Positions 16,956-25,755 are shown, counted from the stretch's first letter. The stretch is DNA of 64,000 bases from Mesorhizobium comanense (GCF_005503535.1 NZ_SCNN01000015.1:1-64000); one strand, 5' to 3'. Notes: generated from the sequence alone by a model not told the origin. Made by a program: numbers and translations.

Positions 16956-18167
16956 TCAGCCGCGCTTGTCCCAGGCCGGCGCCGGCTTGTAGGTCCAGTT
17001 GCCGTTGGGGAAGATCAGCTGATGCTTGCCCTGCCACCATTGCGTGGCGACACTGGGAATGAGCGCAAAGCCGGTCTGGTCGAATTTGAGGTCGCCGACC
17101 ACCGTGTCCTTGAACTCCTGGTTGAAGATCGCGTCGTGCAGCGCCGCCGCGTCGGTCGTGCCGGCCTTTTCGATCGCCTGCGCCAGGACCTGCGCATTGG
17201 CGTAGAAGGCGCCGACGGTGACGGAGTCCTTCTTGAACTCGGCTTCGTAGCGGTCGCCGAGTTCCTTCGCGCCCTTGTAGGGATAGCTCGCCGACCAGAA
17301 ACCGTCGGTCAGGATGTAGTCGGAATCCGGCCCGAGCGCCTCATGGAACTCGCCCGTCCAGGTGCCCTTCCAGCCGTGCAGGTAAGGCACGGAGAAGCCG
17401 AGCTCCTTCATCTGGCGCAGCAGCGTCACCGTGTCGGCCGGCGAGCCAAACACCAGCATGGCATCGACATTGGCGGCCTTGAGCTTGGTGATCAGCGCCG
17501 AATAGTCGGTGGCGCCGATCGCCCAGGGATCGTCGACCGCGAAAGTGTAGCCATATTTCTTGGCCGCCGCTTCGAAGGCGCCGCCAAAGCCCTTGCCGTC
17601 GGGCGAGTCCTCGGTGACCAGCGCCGGGTTCTTCGGCTTCTCATTGGCCGGCAGCTTGTCCCAGATCTCGAACGGCACTTCCGCGCCCGGCCCGGGATGG
17701 AAGAAGAACAGGGCGGAATATTTGAGCTTCAACGGCTGCCATTCGAACGGGAAGGCCGTCGTGATCATGTAGAATTTCTTGTATTTCTCCGCGACGATGG
17801 CGCCGGCGATGTTCATCGGCCCGGAATGGGTTGACAGCAGCGCGTCGACCTTCTGCACCTTGATCAGATTTTCCAGCGCCGACGCGACCTTGCCTTCGGA
17901 GCTTTCATCGTCGGCGATGACGAGGCGGACCGGCAGCTTCTTGCCGGCCGACTTCAGCATGATGCCGCCGGCCTTGTTGATGTCGGCCACCGCCTGCTCA
18001 TAGGCCCATTTCTGTTCCTTGCCGTCGCCGGCCAGCGGCCCGGTCAAGGAGATCGGCGCGCCGATGACGATCTCGGTGTCGCCGGCATTGGCGATACCGG
18101 CGCCGCCCGCCGCAAAGGCGGCCGACAATGCAAGGCCCGCCAGCATTCCCTTCAGAGTGTTTCCCAT
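16956..18167 (-). CDS. Periplasmic substrate-binding protein of Liv-type ABC transporter
   Basis: This is a 403-aa periplasmic binding protein of the Leu/Ile/Val type (Peripla_BP_6 fold). The signal peptide is MGNTLKGMLAGLALSAAFAA with cleavage near ANA. The mature start TEIVIGAPISLTGPLAGDGK is diagnostic, since Liv proteins begin IxIGxxxPLTGPxA. The ATG at 18167 has GGGAGG upstream. It delivers the ligand to the LivHMGF proteins encoded downstream. The ligand cannot be deduced. Its operon partners (SnoaL, MoaF, SDR) point to an aromatic or heterocyclic compound, as inference. Confidence 0.92.
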   Translation of the reverse strand: MGNTLKGMLAGLALSAAFAAGGAGIANAGDTEIVIGAPISLTGPLAGDGKEQKWAYEQAVADINKAGGIMLKSAGKKLPVRLVIADDESSEGKVASALENLIKVQKVDALLSTHSGPMNIAGAIVAEKYKKFYMITTAFPFEWQPLKLKYSALFFFHPGPGAEVPFEIWDKLPANEKPKNPALVTEDSPDGKGFGGAFEAAAKKYGYTFAVDDPWAIGATDYSALITKLKAANVDAMLVFGSPADTVTLLRQMKELGFSVPYLHGWKGTWTGEFHEALGPDSDYILTDGFWSASYPYKGAKELGDRYEAEFKKDSVTVGAFYANAQVLAQAIEKAGTTDAAALHDAIFNQEFKDTVVGDLKFDQTGFALIPSVATQWWQGKHQLIFPNGNWTYKPAPAWDKRG

Positions 18168-18223
18168 TTCATCCTCCCAGTTTTTCGGATCGGGCGGGCA
18201 CCGCCGGTGTCCGCGGGCATGCC

Positions 18224-18613
18224 TCAGGCCGTCGCTGCCGCGACCAGCCTGGTGTCGGTGAACTGCTCGAAACTGAGCGCCTTGCCGTCCTCCATTTCCC
18301 AGACATGGACGACGCGCGCCGACATCGCCTTGCCGGTCTTCCTGTAGATGCCCGAATAGGTGCCGATGCCGACAATGGTGGTGCCGCCATCGACCAGTTT
18401 CTCGAGCTTCAGCGCGTAGCCGTCCCACTCCTCGCCGATGCGCTTGAACACGCCCTCGATGATGGCGTCGGGGCCGACATAGGTGCCGGCATAGGGAAAG
18501 CCCGCCATCTCGGTCCAGGCCGTCCTGTCAGTCACCGGCGCCATCATCGCCGAGAGGTCCTTGGCATCGGAGCCGGCGTAGTGCGCCTTGATCGCTTCGT
18601 AATTCCTGTTCAT
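18224..18613 (-). CDS. SnoaL-like / NTF2-fold protein
   Basis: This small 129-aa protein has the alpha+beta-barrel pattern of SnoaL/NTF2-like proteins: NYEAIKAHYAGSDAKDLSAM helix, WTEMAGFPYAGTYVGPDAII, then four strands ending ARVVHVWEMEDGKALSFEQF. Members are small isomerases, cyclases, hydratases or ligand binders. GGGGGGAA precedes the ATG. It lies 18 nt after the MoaF-like gene and 56 nt before the binding-protein gene, within the same operon. The specific reaction is unknown. Confidence 0.82.
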   Translation of the reverse strand: MNRNYEAIKAHYAGSDAKDLSAMMAPVTDRTAWTEMAGFPYAGTYVGPDAIIEGVFKRIGEEWDGYALKLEKLVDGGTTIVGIGTYSGIYRKTGKAMSARVVHVWEMEDGKALSFEQFTDTRLVAAATA

Positions 18614-18631
18614 GGCGTTCCCCCCGCGCGG

Positions 18632-19426
18632 TCAGACCGGCGCCTTGTCCCTGTCGTAGGCCGTTCTGGATTTCTTCTCGATCTGCGCGCCGGCCGGCTT
18701 GTTCTCGACCTTGCCCTGACTGGTCACGCCGAGGAATTTCCCCGTCGAGTGCATGACGTCCCAATTGTAGAAGAACAGCGAGGCGACCGGGATGATGAAT
18801 TCGCGGAAGCCGAACACGTACTGGTTTTCGGCAAACTTCCAGGTCGTCGCCAGATCGACGTCTCCATGGCCGCGCTGGATGCCGACGAGGTTCTGCCAGG
18901 CATAGCGCTCGGATGAGAGATAGATGTGCTCGTAGACGTGGTTGGGGCTGTATGTGTAGTGCGCCGTGAGCCCGATCAGGTCGCGGGTCGGCGCCGGCTG
19001 GAAGCCGGTCGGCGCCATGCCGGGGTCGCCCAACACGCCAGCCGACCAGCTCTGCGCCACACGCGGCTCGCCGGGCGCTTCGCCGGCCTCACGCACCCGC
19101 TCGCGCACCGAAAGCACGCGCCGCGTGGCGGTGTTGACGATGAAGGCCTCGTCCTCGGCCGGACGGGCAGCGAAGGTCATGTTGATGAAGAACACGTTGG
19201 AGGCCACTTCCAGCGCCTCGTACCAGTCGGCGCCGGCCTCGCTGCCCTCGCTCCACGCCACCGTGTCGGCGGATGTGAAGGCAAGGTCGATGGTGCGCCC
19301 GCTGTCGAGCGTGATCTTGAAGGTCTGGCCGCGCAACGCTGATGTCGTGGGCAACCGGTTGGTGGCGATGCCAGCAGCGAAATCGTCGAAGTGCTTCCAG
19401 TCCGCCGGTCTGTTCTGATCGTTCAT
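18632..19426 (-). CDS. MoaF-family protein
   Basis: This is a 264-aa protein of the MoaF type: an N-terminal lipocalin-like barrel (GQTFKITLDSGRTIDLAFTS, WYEALEVASNVFFINMTFA) and a C-terminal half with SPNHVYEHIYLSSERYAWQN and FREFIIPVASLFFYN. MoaF was named from molybdenum-related operons, but its biochemical role is not settled; some members are thought to bind or isomerise substrates. The ATG at 19426 (MNDQNRPADW) is preceded by GGAGA and avoids overlap with the SDR; a longer start at 19450 is possible. Its presence beside a Mo-hydroxylase locus is suggestive. Confidence 0.78.
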   Translation of the reverse strand: MNDQNRPADWKHFDDFAAGIATNRLPTTSALRGQTFKITLDSGRTIDLAFTSADTVAWSEGSEAGADWYEALEVASNVFFINMTFAARPAEDEAFIVNTATRRVLSVRERVREAGEAPGEPRVAQSWSAGVLGDPGMAPTGFQPAPTRDLIGLTAHYTYSPNHVYEHIYLSSERYAWQNLVGIQRGHGDVDLATTWKFAENQYVFGFREFIIPVASLFFYNWDVMHSTGKFLGVTSQGKVENKPAGAQIEKKSRTAYDRDKAPV

Positions 19427-19439
19427 CGCAGTCTCCAGA

Positions 19440-20228
19440 TCAATCGACAAAAGCTAGCGTGGGCAGGTCGACGACGGTGGCGCCGCCATCGACGGTCAGG
19501 ATCGAACCGTTCATCATCGCCGCCTCGGCGGAAGCGACGAAGCAGATGACGTTGGACACTTCCTGCGGCGTCGCCGGCCGGCCGAGCGGCACATCCTTGG
19601 TGACAAGGCGATAGGCTTCCTCGATCGAGCCCAGACCATGCTTTTCGACGATTACCTGCATCTGTTCGTCGGCCATGTCGGTCGACACCCAGCCCGGGCA
19701 GATGATGTTGGTGCGCACGCCCTTGCGGCCATAGTCGCGCGCCAGCGATTTGCCGAAGCCGATCAAGGCATGTTTCATGGTGACGTAGCCGGCGGCGTCC
19801 GGACCCGCGAACAGGCCTGCGATCGAGGCGACGACGACGATGTTGCCCTTTTGCGCGATCAGGTCGGGCAGGCATTCCCTGGCGCAGACGAAGGCGGTGT
19901 CGAGATTGGTGCGGGTCGCCAGCGCCCACGTCTCGTCGCTCATCGAAATGGTCGGGCCGACGCCGTGGCCGCCGGCATTGGCGACGAGGATATCGACCGG
20001 CCCCACCTTCTCGTGGACTTCGGCAAGTGCCGCGCGCACCGCTTTCGGATCGGCCGCATCGCCCTGCACGACCAGGCCGCCAATGTCCTTGGTGACGGCC
20101 TCCAGCGGCTCGCGGCGCCGGCCCATCAGCACCACCCTGGCGCCGTCGGCCGCCATGCGCCTGGCGACTGCCGCACCGATGCCTGTGCCGCCGCCGGTGA
20201 TGAAGGCCGTCTTTCCGGAAAATCGCAT
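19440..20228 (-). CDS. Short-chain dehydrogenase/reductase (SDR)
   Basis: This is a 262-aa NAD(P)-dependent oxidoreductase with cofactor motif ITGGGTGIG (residues 10-18), NAG motif ILVANAGG, catalytic Ser in VVASIAG and YVTMK as YxxxK. The start at 20228 (MRFSGKTAFITGGG) is the normal family start, and the long upstream extension is rejected. It is the first gene of the Liv operon and probably oxidises or reduces an intermediate of the imported compound. A copy of a 35-bp direct repeat lies 74-108 bp upstream. Confidence 0.92.
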   Translation of the reverse strand: MRFSGKTAFITGGGTGIGAAVARRMAADGARVVLMGRRREPLEAVTKDIGGLVVQGDAADPKAVRAALAEVHEKVGPVDILVANAGGHGVGPTISMSDETWALATRTNLDTAFVCARECLPDLIAQKGNIVVVASIAGLFAGPDAAGYVTMKHALIGFGKSLARDYGRKGVRTNIICPGWVSTDMADEQMQVIVEKHGLGSIEEAYRLVTKDVPLGRPATPQEVSNVICFVASAEAAMMNGSILTVDGGATVVDLPTLAFVD

Positions 20229-20301
20229 GATCCATCCCGATTGCTGAGTGCGCCGGCTATGCGCCGATCTTCGCCAGGGATAGTGCCGCATCGGCGTTTT
20301 T

Positions 20302-20336
20302 GCGTCTTGTCCGAGCGGGAACTTTGTTTTGACTGA
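20302..20336 (+). repeat. 35-bp direct repeat, copy 1
   Basis: Positions 20302-20336 are identical to 22530-22564; the shared 35 bases begin GCGTCTTGTCCGAGCGG and end TTTGTTTTGACTGA. Similarity continues weakly into GCGCACT. This copy is upstream of the SDR gene but in the opposite orientation to it. The rest of the 568-bp spacer 20229-20796 contains repeat-like palindromes (about 20505-20645), a terminator-like hairpin and no convincing gene. Confidence 0.8.
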
Positions 20337-20504
20337 GCGCGCACTTGGCGCCTGTCTGGGGAAGTGCCGCGTGACCGCTCGGCCGCCCGTTTGGGCTAAG
20401 GGATGCACACATCTCCAAACAGTTGGTCCTTGGCGGAAGCATGCATGTCGGTTTGGCGCATGCATTGTTCGTGCCGCGCTGGTCGACCCCCACTCCGTCT
20501 CGGC

Positions 20505-20645
20505 TTTGCCGAGACACCTCTCCCCCGATCGACGGGGGAGAGGAAAGGCGCCAGGCTTTTTTCCGCCAGCGCACGTCCAGCGAGGCTCCCTTCCTTTCCC
20601 TCCGGAGGGGGGAAAGGTGGCGCTGCGAAGCAGCGACGGATTGGG
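20505..20645. repeat. Composite palindromic intergenic element (class A)
   Basis: Nested inverted repeats include GTCTCGGC-TTT-GCCGAGAC, CTCTCCCCCG paired with CGGGGGAGAG across ATCGA, and CCTTTCCCTCC paired with GGGGGGAAAGG. A CGCTGCGAAGCAGCG hairpin follows near the right end. The layout resembles 22340-22472. It looks like one of the mobile-looking palindromic repeats common between rhizobial genes, with no coding content. Confidence 0.55.
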
Positions 20646-20735
20646 GGAAACACATCGCAATCAAGCCCCACCATGATCGGTCACGCTCATCGCCCAAGAT
20701 GTGTGAATCGCCCAGCCCGTTTTGAGGGGAGAAAG

Positions 20736-20761
20736 TGCCGCGCGGCCTTTCGGCCGCGCGG
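20736..20761 (-). terminator. Hairpin terminator-like structure downstream of yceI-like gene
   Basis: A perfect 11-bp GC stem, GCCGCGCGGCC and GGCCGCGCGGC, encloses the loop TTTC. It lies 36 bp beyond the stop of the minus-strand YceI gene. On that strand it is followed by a weak T-rich stretch (ACTTTCTCC), so it is a plausible intrinsic terminator. Confidence 0.6.
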
Positions 20762-20796
20762 CGGGGCCACCCACACCCCCGTTGGCTTCAGGCGGC

Positions 20797-21384
20797 CTAT
20801 TTCTTCACGGCTTCCAGATCGATGACGATGTCGACATCCGGGCCGAGGCCGAATCCGGCGGCGGCCTTGGCCATCGGGAAGTCGGCGGTGCTGACCTTGC
20901 CGGTGGCGGTGAAGGCCGCCTTGGTCAACGTCGCGTCCCATGGTGCGGGCGCCTCGTTGACCAGCGTCACGTCGAGCGTGATTTCCTTGGACACGCCGCT
21001 GATGGTCAGGTTGCCGGTCACCTTGCCGGTCTTGTCCGTGACCTTCTCGACCTTGGTGCTTTCGAAGGAGATCGCCGGAAACTCGGCGGCGTTGAAGAAG
21101 TCGGGGCCTTTCAAGTCGCTGTCGCGCTGGTCATAGGCGGTGTGCACGGACCCCACCTCGATCTCGGCCTTCACGCTGCTCTTCGAAGGATCGGCCTTGT
21201 CCATCACGATCGCGCCCTTCACCGCATCGAACTGGCCGTGCGCGGTGCCGTAGATGCCGTGTTTGATGGTGAAGGTCACCCAGGCGTGCTGGCCGTCGAT
21301 TTCGTAGTTGTCGGCATGCGCGGCCGATGCCAGGGCGCACATCGAGGCGAAGGCAAGCGCTGCCGTCAGTTTTCTCGTCGTCAC
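20797..21384 (-). CDS. YceI-family periplasmic protein
   Basis: This is a 195-aa exported lipocalin-like protein with signal peptide MTTRKLTAALAFASMCALASA and cleavage at AHA-DNYEID. YceI motifs: WVTFTIKHGIYGTAHGQFDA, SSVKAEIEVGSVHT, then GPDFFNAAEFPAISFESTKV and the C-terminal DVDIVIDLEAVKK. Family members bind isoprenoid chains, possibly quinones, in the periplasm. A membrane protein gene lies 49 bp upstream on the same strand and may be co-transcribed. A strong hairpin follows the stop. Confidence 0.93.
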   Translation of the reverse strand: MTTRKLTAALAFASMCALASAAHADNYEIDGQHAWVTFTIKHGIYGTAHGQFDAVKGAIVMDKADPSKSSVKAEIEVGSVHTAYDQRDSDLKGPDFFNAAEFPAISFESTKVEKVTDKTGKVTGNLTISGVSKEITLDVTLVNEAPAPWDATLTKAAFTATGKVSTADFPMAKAAAGFGLGPDVDIVIDLEAVKK

Positions 21385-21433
21385 GTTGATCTCCCGATTG
21401 TTGGTGGTCCGTTGTTGGTTGTCATTGTCTGGC

Positions 21434-22324
21434 TCAGGAAAAGCCGAGGGCGGCTCCGTGCGGCGCCCACAAGAGTGCCGTCAGGATGGCCAGCATCGCC
21501 GGCATGGCGATCAGCAGGCCGGCAGCCAGCGGCCGCAACGGCCGGACGCGGGGAACAAGACCTTGCAGCGGACCTCGCACGAGCGCGGCCATGATCAGCG
21601 GCAGGGATGAGAGAACCAGCGCGGCCGGATTTGCCTTCGGCGCCAGCAGCGCCACCTGGATCAGCACCGTGGCGCCGGCAAAGACGAGGGTGAGCTCGGA
21701 ACCTTTGCTCCAGGCAACCGCCTCACCGCCGCGCAGCACGGCGACGTACTGGACGAGACACCAGCCGCCGGCGAGCGCGGCGATCGAGCCCAGCAATTGT
21801 CCGGTGACGATGGACGCGCCGAGCACCGAGGCGATGGCACCGCAGAGGCACATGGCAAGCATCGCCGCCGGGACCAGGAACGGCTCCTCGACCGGAGGCG
21901 ACGGCAAGGTCCGCGCAGGCAGAAGCAGCGCCGCGCCGACGATCGCCAACAGGCCGGCCGCAAGCGCGGCGATCATCTGCAGGTCGAGCGCCCCGCCGGC
22001 AACCCGGCGCCAGCCGAGCCACGAAAACGCGGCCGCAAGAGCAACAATGACCAGCACGCGTCCCGCGCCGGCGTCCAGCCGTTGCGACAACGGCCCAAGA
22101 ATAATGCCGGCAAAGGCCAGATAGATGAGCTTCTGGCTGGCCGCGACCGGCGGCACCACGGGCGGGCCGAGCGTGTCCCAGTAGAAGAACAGGAGCAGCG
22201 CTGCCCACAGCAGGAAAAGCAGGGATGCCGGAAGGGCCAGCCGCGCCAGCAGACCCATCACGACGCCGAGCAGCAGCGGCAGCGCCGCCGTGGTGACCAT
22301 CGGATTGCCCAGCAATGCGCTCAA
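21434..22324 (-). CDS. Integral membrane protein of unknown function
   Basis: The 296-aa product is almost entirely hydrophobic, with about nine putative transmembrane helices (such as LLLGVVMGLLARLALPASLL and LIYLAFAGIILGPLSQ). No transporter or enzyme signature is visible. It is followed by the YceI-like gene, and in other bacteria YceI proteins often neighbour membrane proteins such as cytochrome b561. However, I see no conserved haem-ligand His pattern here. Ala/Leu/Gly-rich composition suits a membrane protein rather than a chance frame. Confidence 0.72.
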   Translation of the reverse strand: MSALLGNPMVTTAALPLLLGVVMGLLARLALPASLLFLLWAALLLFFYWDTLGPPVVPPVAASQKLIYLAFAGIILGPLSQRLDAGAGRVLVIVALAAAFSWLGWRRVAGGALDLQMIAALAAGLLAIVGAALLLPARTLPSPPVEEPFLVPAAMLAMCLCGAIASVLGASIVTGQLLGSIAALAGGWCLVQYVAVLRGGEAVAWSKGSELTLVFAGATVLIQVALLAPKANPAALVLSSLPLIMAALVRGPLQGLVPRVRPLRPLAAGLLIAMPAMLAILTALLWAPHGAALGFS

Positions 22325-22339
22325 CTACACCCCTCCGAG

Positions 22340-22472
22340 CCAGCCCCCTCACCCAGCCTCCGCTTCGCTCGGCTGACCTCTCCCCGAGGGGAGAGGAGAC
22401 TACGAGAGCCAGCGCTTCCCTCTTCTCCCCTCGGGGAGAAGGTGGCCGCGAAGCGGCCGGATGAGGGGGCGG
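22340..22472. repeat. Composite palindromic intergenic element (class A)
   Basis: Outer arms CCCCCTCA and TGAGGGGG enclose CCTCTCCCC-GA-GGGGAGAGG (22377-22396), CTTCTCCCC-TC-GGGGAGAAG (22422-22441), and CCGCTTCGCTCGG-type small hairpins. It lies in the 328-bp divergent space between the membrane protein and the aldehyde dehydrogenase, and resembles 20505-20645. No gene is seen in this space. Confidence 0.6.
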
Positions 22473-22529
22473 CGGAGCGAAACCAGGTTGGCGATGATCG
22501 TTCCTTGATCTAGGCTGGCCGAACGCGGG

Positions 22530-22564
22530 GCGTCTTGTCCGAGCGGGAACTTTGTTTTGACTGA
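22530..22564 (+). repeat. 35-bp direct repeat, copy 2
   Basis: These bases are identical to 20302-20336. This copy is 89 bp upstream of the aldehyde dehydrogenase start and in the same orientation as that gene. Both copies lie near a gene 5' end and close to a class A palindromic element. Confidence 0.8.
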
Positions 22565-22652
22565 AAGCGCACTCGCGCCTTCTGCGGCTTGAAGCTGGCC
22601 GATGCGCTCCATAACCGGTTCACTATGTTCACCAGCAATCGAGGAGGATGGC

Positions 22653-24155
22653 ATGAACGAGAGAACCGTGCCGCCGATCAGCCCTGCCGCCGCCGCCTTC
22701 CTGGCGCGCTCGCACCGGCCCTTCATCAACGGCCGTTTCGTCGAGGGGCTTGCTGGCGAGGGCCTCGCCGTCGACGATTCGGCATCCGGTGAAATCGTCG
22801 CGCATGTGCCTGAAAGCGGCCCCGAGCTGGTCGACCAGGCGGTGCGCGCGGCGCGTGCGGCGCTCGAAGGTCCATGGGCCTCGATGCGGCCTGTCGATCG
22901 CCAGAACCTGATGCTGAAACTCGCCGACGCCGTCGAGGCCGATGCCGACCTTCTGGCCGAGATCGAAAGCATCGAGAACGGCAAGTCGCTCGGGGTCGCC
23001 CGCATGCTGAGCGCGGCCGGAACCGTCGACTGGCTGCGCTACTATGCCGGCTGGGCGACCAAGATCGAGGGCTCGACCTTCCAGGTCTCCATTCCCGTGC
23101 CGCCCGGCGCAAAACACCAGGCGATGACGGTGATGGAACCGGTCGGCGTCGTCGGCGCCATCGTGCCGTGGAATTTTCCGCTGCTGATCGGCATGTGGAA
23201 GATCGCCCCGGCGCTTGCCTGCGGCTGCACGGTGGTGCTGAAGCCGCCGCAGGAAACCCCGCTCGGCCTGCTGAGGCTCGCCGAACTCATCGAAGCGGTC
23301 GGTTTCCCGCCCGGCGTCGTCAACATCGTCACCGGCAGCGGCGCGGTCACCGGCGAAGCGCTGATCCGCCACCCCGGCATCGACAAACTGACCTTCACCG
23401 GCTCGACGGAGGTCGGCAAACGCATCGGCTACGCAGCGGTCGATCGCGTCGCCCGCTTCACGCTGGAACTCGGCTCGAAATCGCCGATGATCCTGCTTGC
23501 CGACATGGAGGACGGCATCGAGCCGCTGGTCGCCGGGCTCGGCATGTTCTTCAACCAGGGCCAGGTCTGCACCTCGGCCTCGCGGCTGCTGATCGAAAAG
23601 TCGATTTATGACCGCACATTGGCGCGGCTGGCCGAGATCGCCGACGGCATGACGCTGGGCGCCGGCCGCGACGCCGGGGCGCAGATCAACCCGCTGGTCT
23701 CGGCCAAGCACAGGAAAAGCGTCGAAGGCTTTGTCGAGCGCGGTCTGGCAGCGGGCGGCGAACGCGTCAGCGGCGCGCGGCCTGTGCCGGCCAGGGGCCA
23801 CTACGTGGCGCCGACAATCCTGCACAATGTCCGCCCCGATATGGAAATCGTGCGCGAGGAAGTGTTCGGACCGGTGGTGGCGGCTATGCCGGTCGCCGAT
23901 CTCGACGAGGCGATCCGCGTCGCCAACGATACCCGCTACGGCCTGTCGGCCTCGATCTGGACCCGCGACATGGGCAAGGCGATGACAGCCATCCACGGCC
24001 TCAAAGCCGGCACGGTGTGGGTCAATTCCCACAACACGCTCGATCCCAACGCGCCCTTTGGCGGTTTCAAGCAGTCTGGCATCGGCCGCGAACATGGCCG
24101 TGCGGCCATCGACGGCTATCTCGAGACCAAGACCGTCATCATGCGCTATGCCTGA
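22653..24155 (+). CDS. NAD(P)-dependent aldehyde dehydrogenase (betaine-aldehyde dehydrogenase type)
   Basis: This is a 500-aa aldehyde dehydrogenase. The catalytic Cys is C306 in FNQGQVCTSASRL and the general base is E272 in LELGSKSP (usually LELGGKSP). The cofactor region is VPWNFPLLIGMWKIAPALA with FTGSTEVGK. GAGGAGG precedes the ATG at 22653. The last codons overlap the next gene, a GMC oxidoreductase. The pair resembles choline/alcohol oxidase plus aldehyde dehydrogenase modules that turn an alcohol into an acid in two steps. Whether the substrate is choline is not shown. Confidence 0.93.
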   Translation: MNERTVPPISPAAAAFLARSHRPFINGRFVEGLAGEGLAVDDSASGEIVAHVPESGPELVDQAVRAARAALEGPWASMRPVDRQNLMLKLADAVEADADLLAEIESIENGKSLGVARMLSAAGTVDWLRYYAGWATKIEGSTFQVSIPVPPGAKHQAMTVMEPVGVVGAIVPWNFPLLIGMWKIAPALACGCTVVLKPPQETPLGLLRLAELIEAVGFPPGVVNIVTGSGAVTGEALIRHPGIDKLTFTGSTEVGKRIGYAAVDRVARFTLELGSKSPMILLADMEDGIEPLVAGLGMFFNQGQVCTSASRLLIEKSIYDRTLARLAEIADGMTLGAGRDAGAQINPLVSAKHRKSVEGFVERGLAAGGERVSGARPVPARGHYVAPTILHNVRPDMEIVREEVFGPVVAAMPVADLDEAIRVANDTRYGLSASIWTRDMGKAMTAIHGLKAGTVWVNSHNTLDPNAPFGGFKQSGIGREHGRAAIDGYLETKTVIMRYA

Positions 24156-25746
24156 CACGATGAGCGCTGAGTACGACTACATCATCGCCGGCGCCGGCTC
24201 GGCCGGCTGCACGCTGGCCAACCGGCTGGTGACCGCCGGCAAGCGGGTACTCGTCGTCGAGGCCGGCCCCGCCGACAACACGCGGCTCATCGACATGCCC
24301 GCCACCTTCGCCAAGGTGATCGGCACGGCGCGCAGCTGGATCTACGAATCCGAGCCCGAGCCGAGCGTCGGCGGGCGCCGGCTGCCGGTGCCGCAGGGCC
24401 GCACGCTGGGCGGCGGCTCCTCGATCAACGCCATGCTCTACATCAGGGGCCAGCCGCAGGACTATGATGGCTGGCGCGATCTCGGCTGCCCCGGCTGGAG
24501 CTGGGACGAGGTGCTGCCGGCGTTCAAGCGGCTGGAGCGCAACGAGCGGCTGGCCGGTGAGCGCCATGGCACGGACGGACCGCTGCCGGTGTCCGACCCC
24601 CGTCACCGCCATCCGCTTTCATTGGCCTATGTGAAAGCCGCGCAGCAGGCCGGCTATGCCTATAATGACGACTTCAACGGCATCCGCCAGGAAGGCGTCG
24701 GCTTCTACCAGACGACAACAGCCAATGGCGAGCGCCAGTCGGCGGCAAAGGTGTTTTTGAGGCCGCTCGCCGGCAACGCCAACCTGACCGTGGTCACCGA
24801 TGCGCTGGTCACCGGCGTGACGCTGGAAAACGGCGCGGCGAGCGGCCTCGCCTACACCACCTCGGACGGCCAGAGCCACAAGGCGACGGCGAAGGCCGAG
24901 GTGATCCTCACCGCCGGGGCATTGGCGACGCCGAAGCTGATGATGCTGTCGGGCCTCGGCCCGGCCGAGCATCTGGCCGGGCTCGGTATTCCCGTGATCC
25001 GCGACATGCCGGCGGTCGGTCGCGACCTGCAGGACCATGTCGCCGCCCCGCTCTATGCGCTGACGCGCCAGCCGATCTCGCTGCTGGGAGAAGACCGGGG
25101 CCTGAAGGCGCTGCGCCACGGCCTGCAATACCTCATGTTCCGCACGGGCCTCCTCACCTCCAACGTCGTCGAGAGCGGCGGTTTCTTCGATACCGATGGC
25201 GACGGCCGGCCCGATGTCCAGTTCCACGTCCTGCCTGTGATGATCGAAAGCGCCGAGCACGGCTCGATCGAGCGTCACGGCATGGAGCTGAACCCTTGTG
25301 TGCTGCGGCCAAAGTCGCGCGGCACGGTGCGGCTGCGCTCGCGCGACGCGGCCGACCCGATCCGCTTCACCACCGGCTTCCTGTCCGACCCGGACGATCT
25401 CGCGCTGCTCGTCGCCGGCATGAAGATCGCCCGCACCATAGTGCGTCAGCCGGCACTTCAGGCCGTGGTCGCCGAGGAGCTGTCGCCGGGCGACGACGCC
25501 GATCTCTCCGAGCAGGCGATTACGGACCATATCCTCGAACACGCCAAGACCGTCTATCACCCCTGCGGCACCTGCCGGATGGGCACGGACGATAATGCCG
25601 TGGTCGATCCGCAGCTGCGCGTGCGCGGCGTGCCGCGCCTGCGCATCTGCGATGCCTCGGTCATGCCGCGCCTGATCAGCGGCAACACCAACGCGCCCGT
25701 GATCATGATCGCCGACCGCTGCGCCGATTTCATCCTCGGTGCATGA
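24148..25746 (+). CDS. GMC-family FAD oxidoreductase (choline/alcohol dehydrogenase-like)
   Basis: This is a 532-aa flavoprotein of the glucose-methanol-choline family, oxidising a primary alcohol to an aldehyde. The FAD-binding motif is IAGAGSAGCTLANRL, the GMC signature 1 is GRTLGGGSSINAMLYIRG and signature 2 is GALATPKLMMLSGLGP. The C-terminal active-site region is YHPCGTCRMG and NTNAPVIMIADRCAD. The ATG at 24148 overlaps the end of the aldehyde dehydrogenase by 8 nt; an ATG at 24160 is an alternative. Neither has a clear ribosome-binding site, so translational coupling is likely. Confidence 0.93.
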   Translation: MPDTMSAEYDYIIAGAGSAGCTLANRLVTAGKRVLVVEAGPADNTRLIDMPATFAKVIGTARSWIYESEPEPSVGGRRLPVPQGRTLGGGSSINAMLYIRGQPQDYDGWRDLGCPGWSWDEVLPAFKRLERNERLAGERHGTDGPLPVSDPRHRHPLSLAYVKAAQQAGYAYNDDFNGIRQEGVGFYQTTTANGERQSAAKVFLRPLAGNANLTVVTDALVTGVTLENGAASGLAYTTSDGQSHKATAKAEVILTAGALATPKLMMLSGLGPAEHLAGLGIPVIRDMPAVGRDLQDHVAAPLYALTRQPISLLGEDRGLKALRHGLQYLMFRTGLLTSNVVESGGFFDTDGDGRPDVQFHVLPVMIESAEHGSIERHGMELNPCVLRPKSRGTVRLRSRDAADPIRFTTGFLSDPDDLALLVAGMKIARTIVRQPALQAVVAEELSPGDDADLSEQAITDHILEHAKTVYHPCGTCRMGTDDNAVVDPQLRVRGVPRLRICDASVMPRLISGNTNAPVIMIADRCADFILGA

Positions 25747-25755
25747 TCCGCCGGG

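Noticed and set aside
20229..20796. Short open frames on both strands in the 568-bp spacer
   Set aside because: They run through palindromic repeat DNA, have no ribosome-binding sites and are not consistent in composition with the neighbours.
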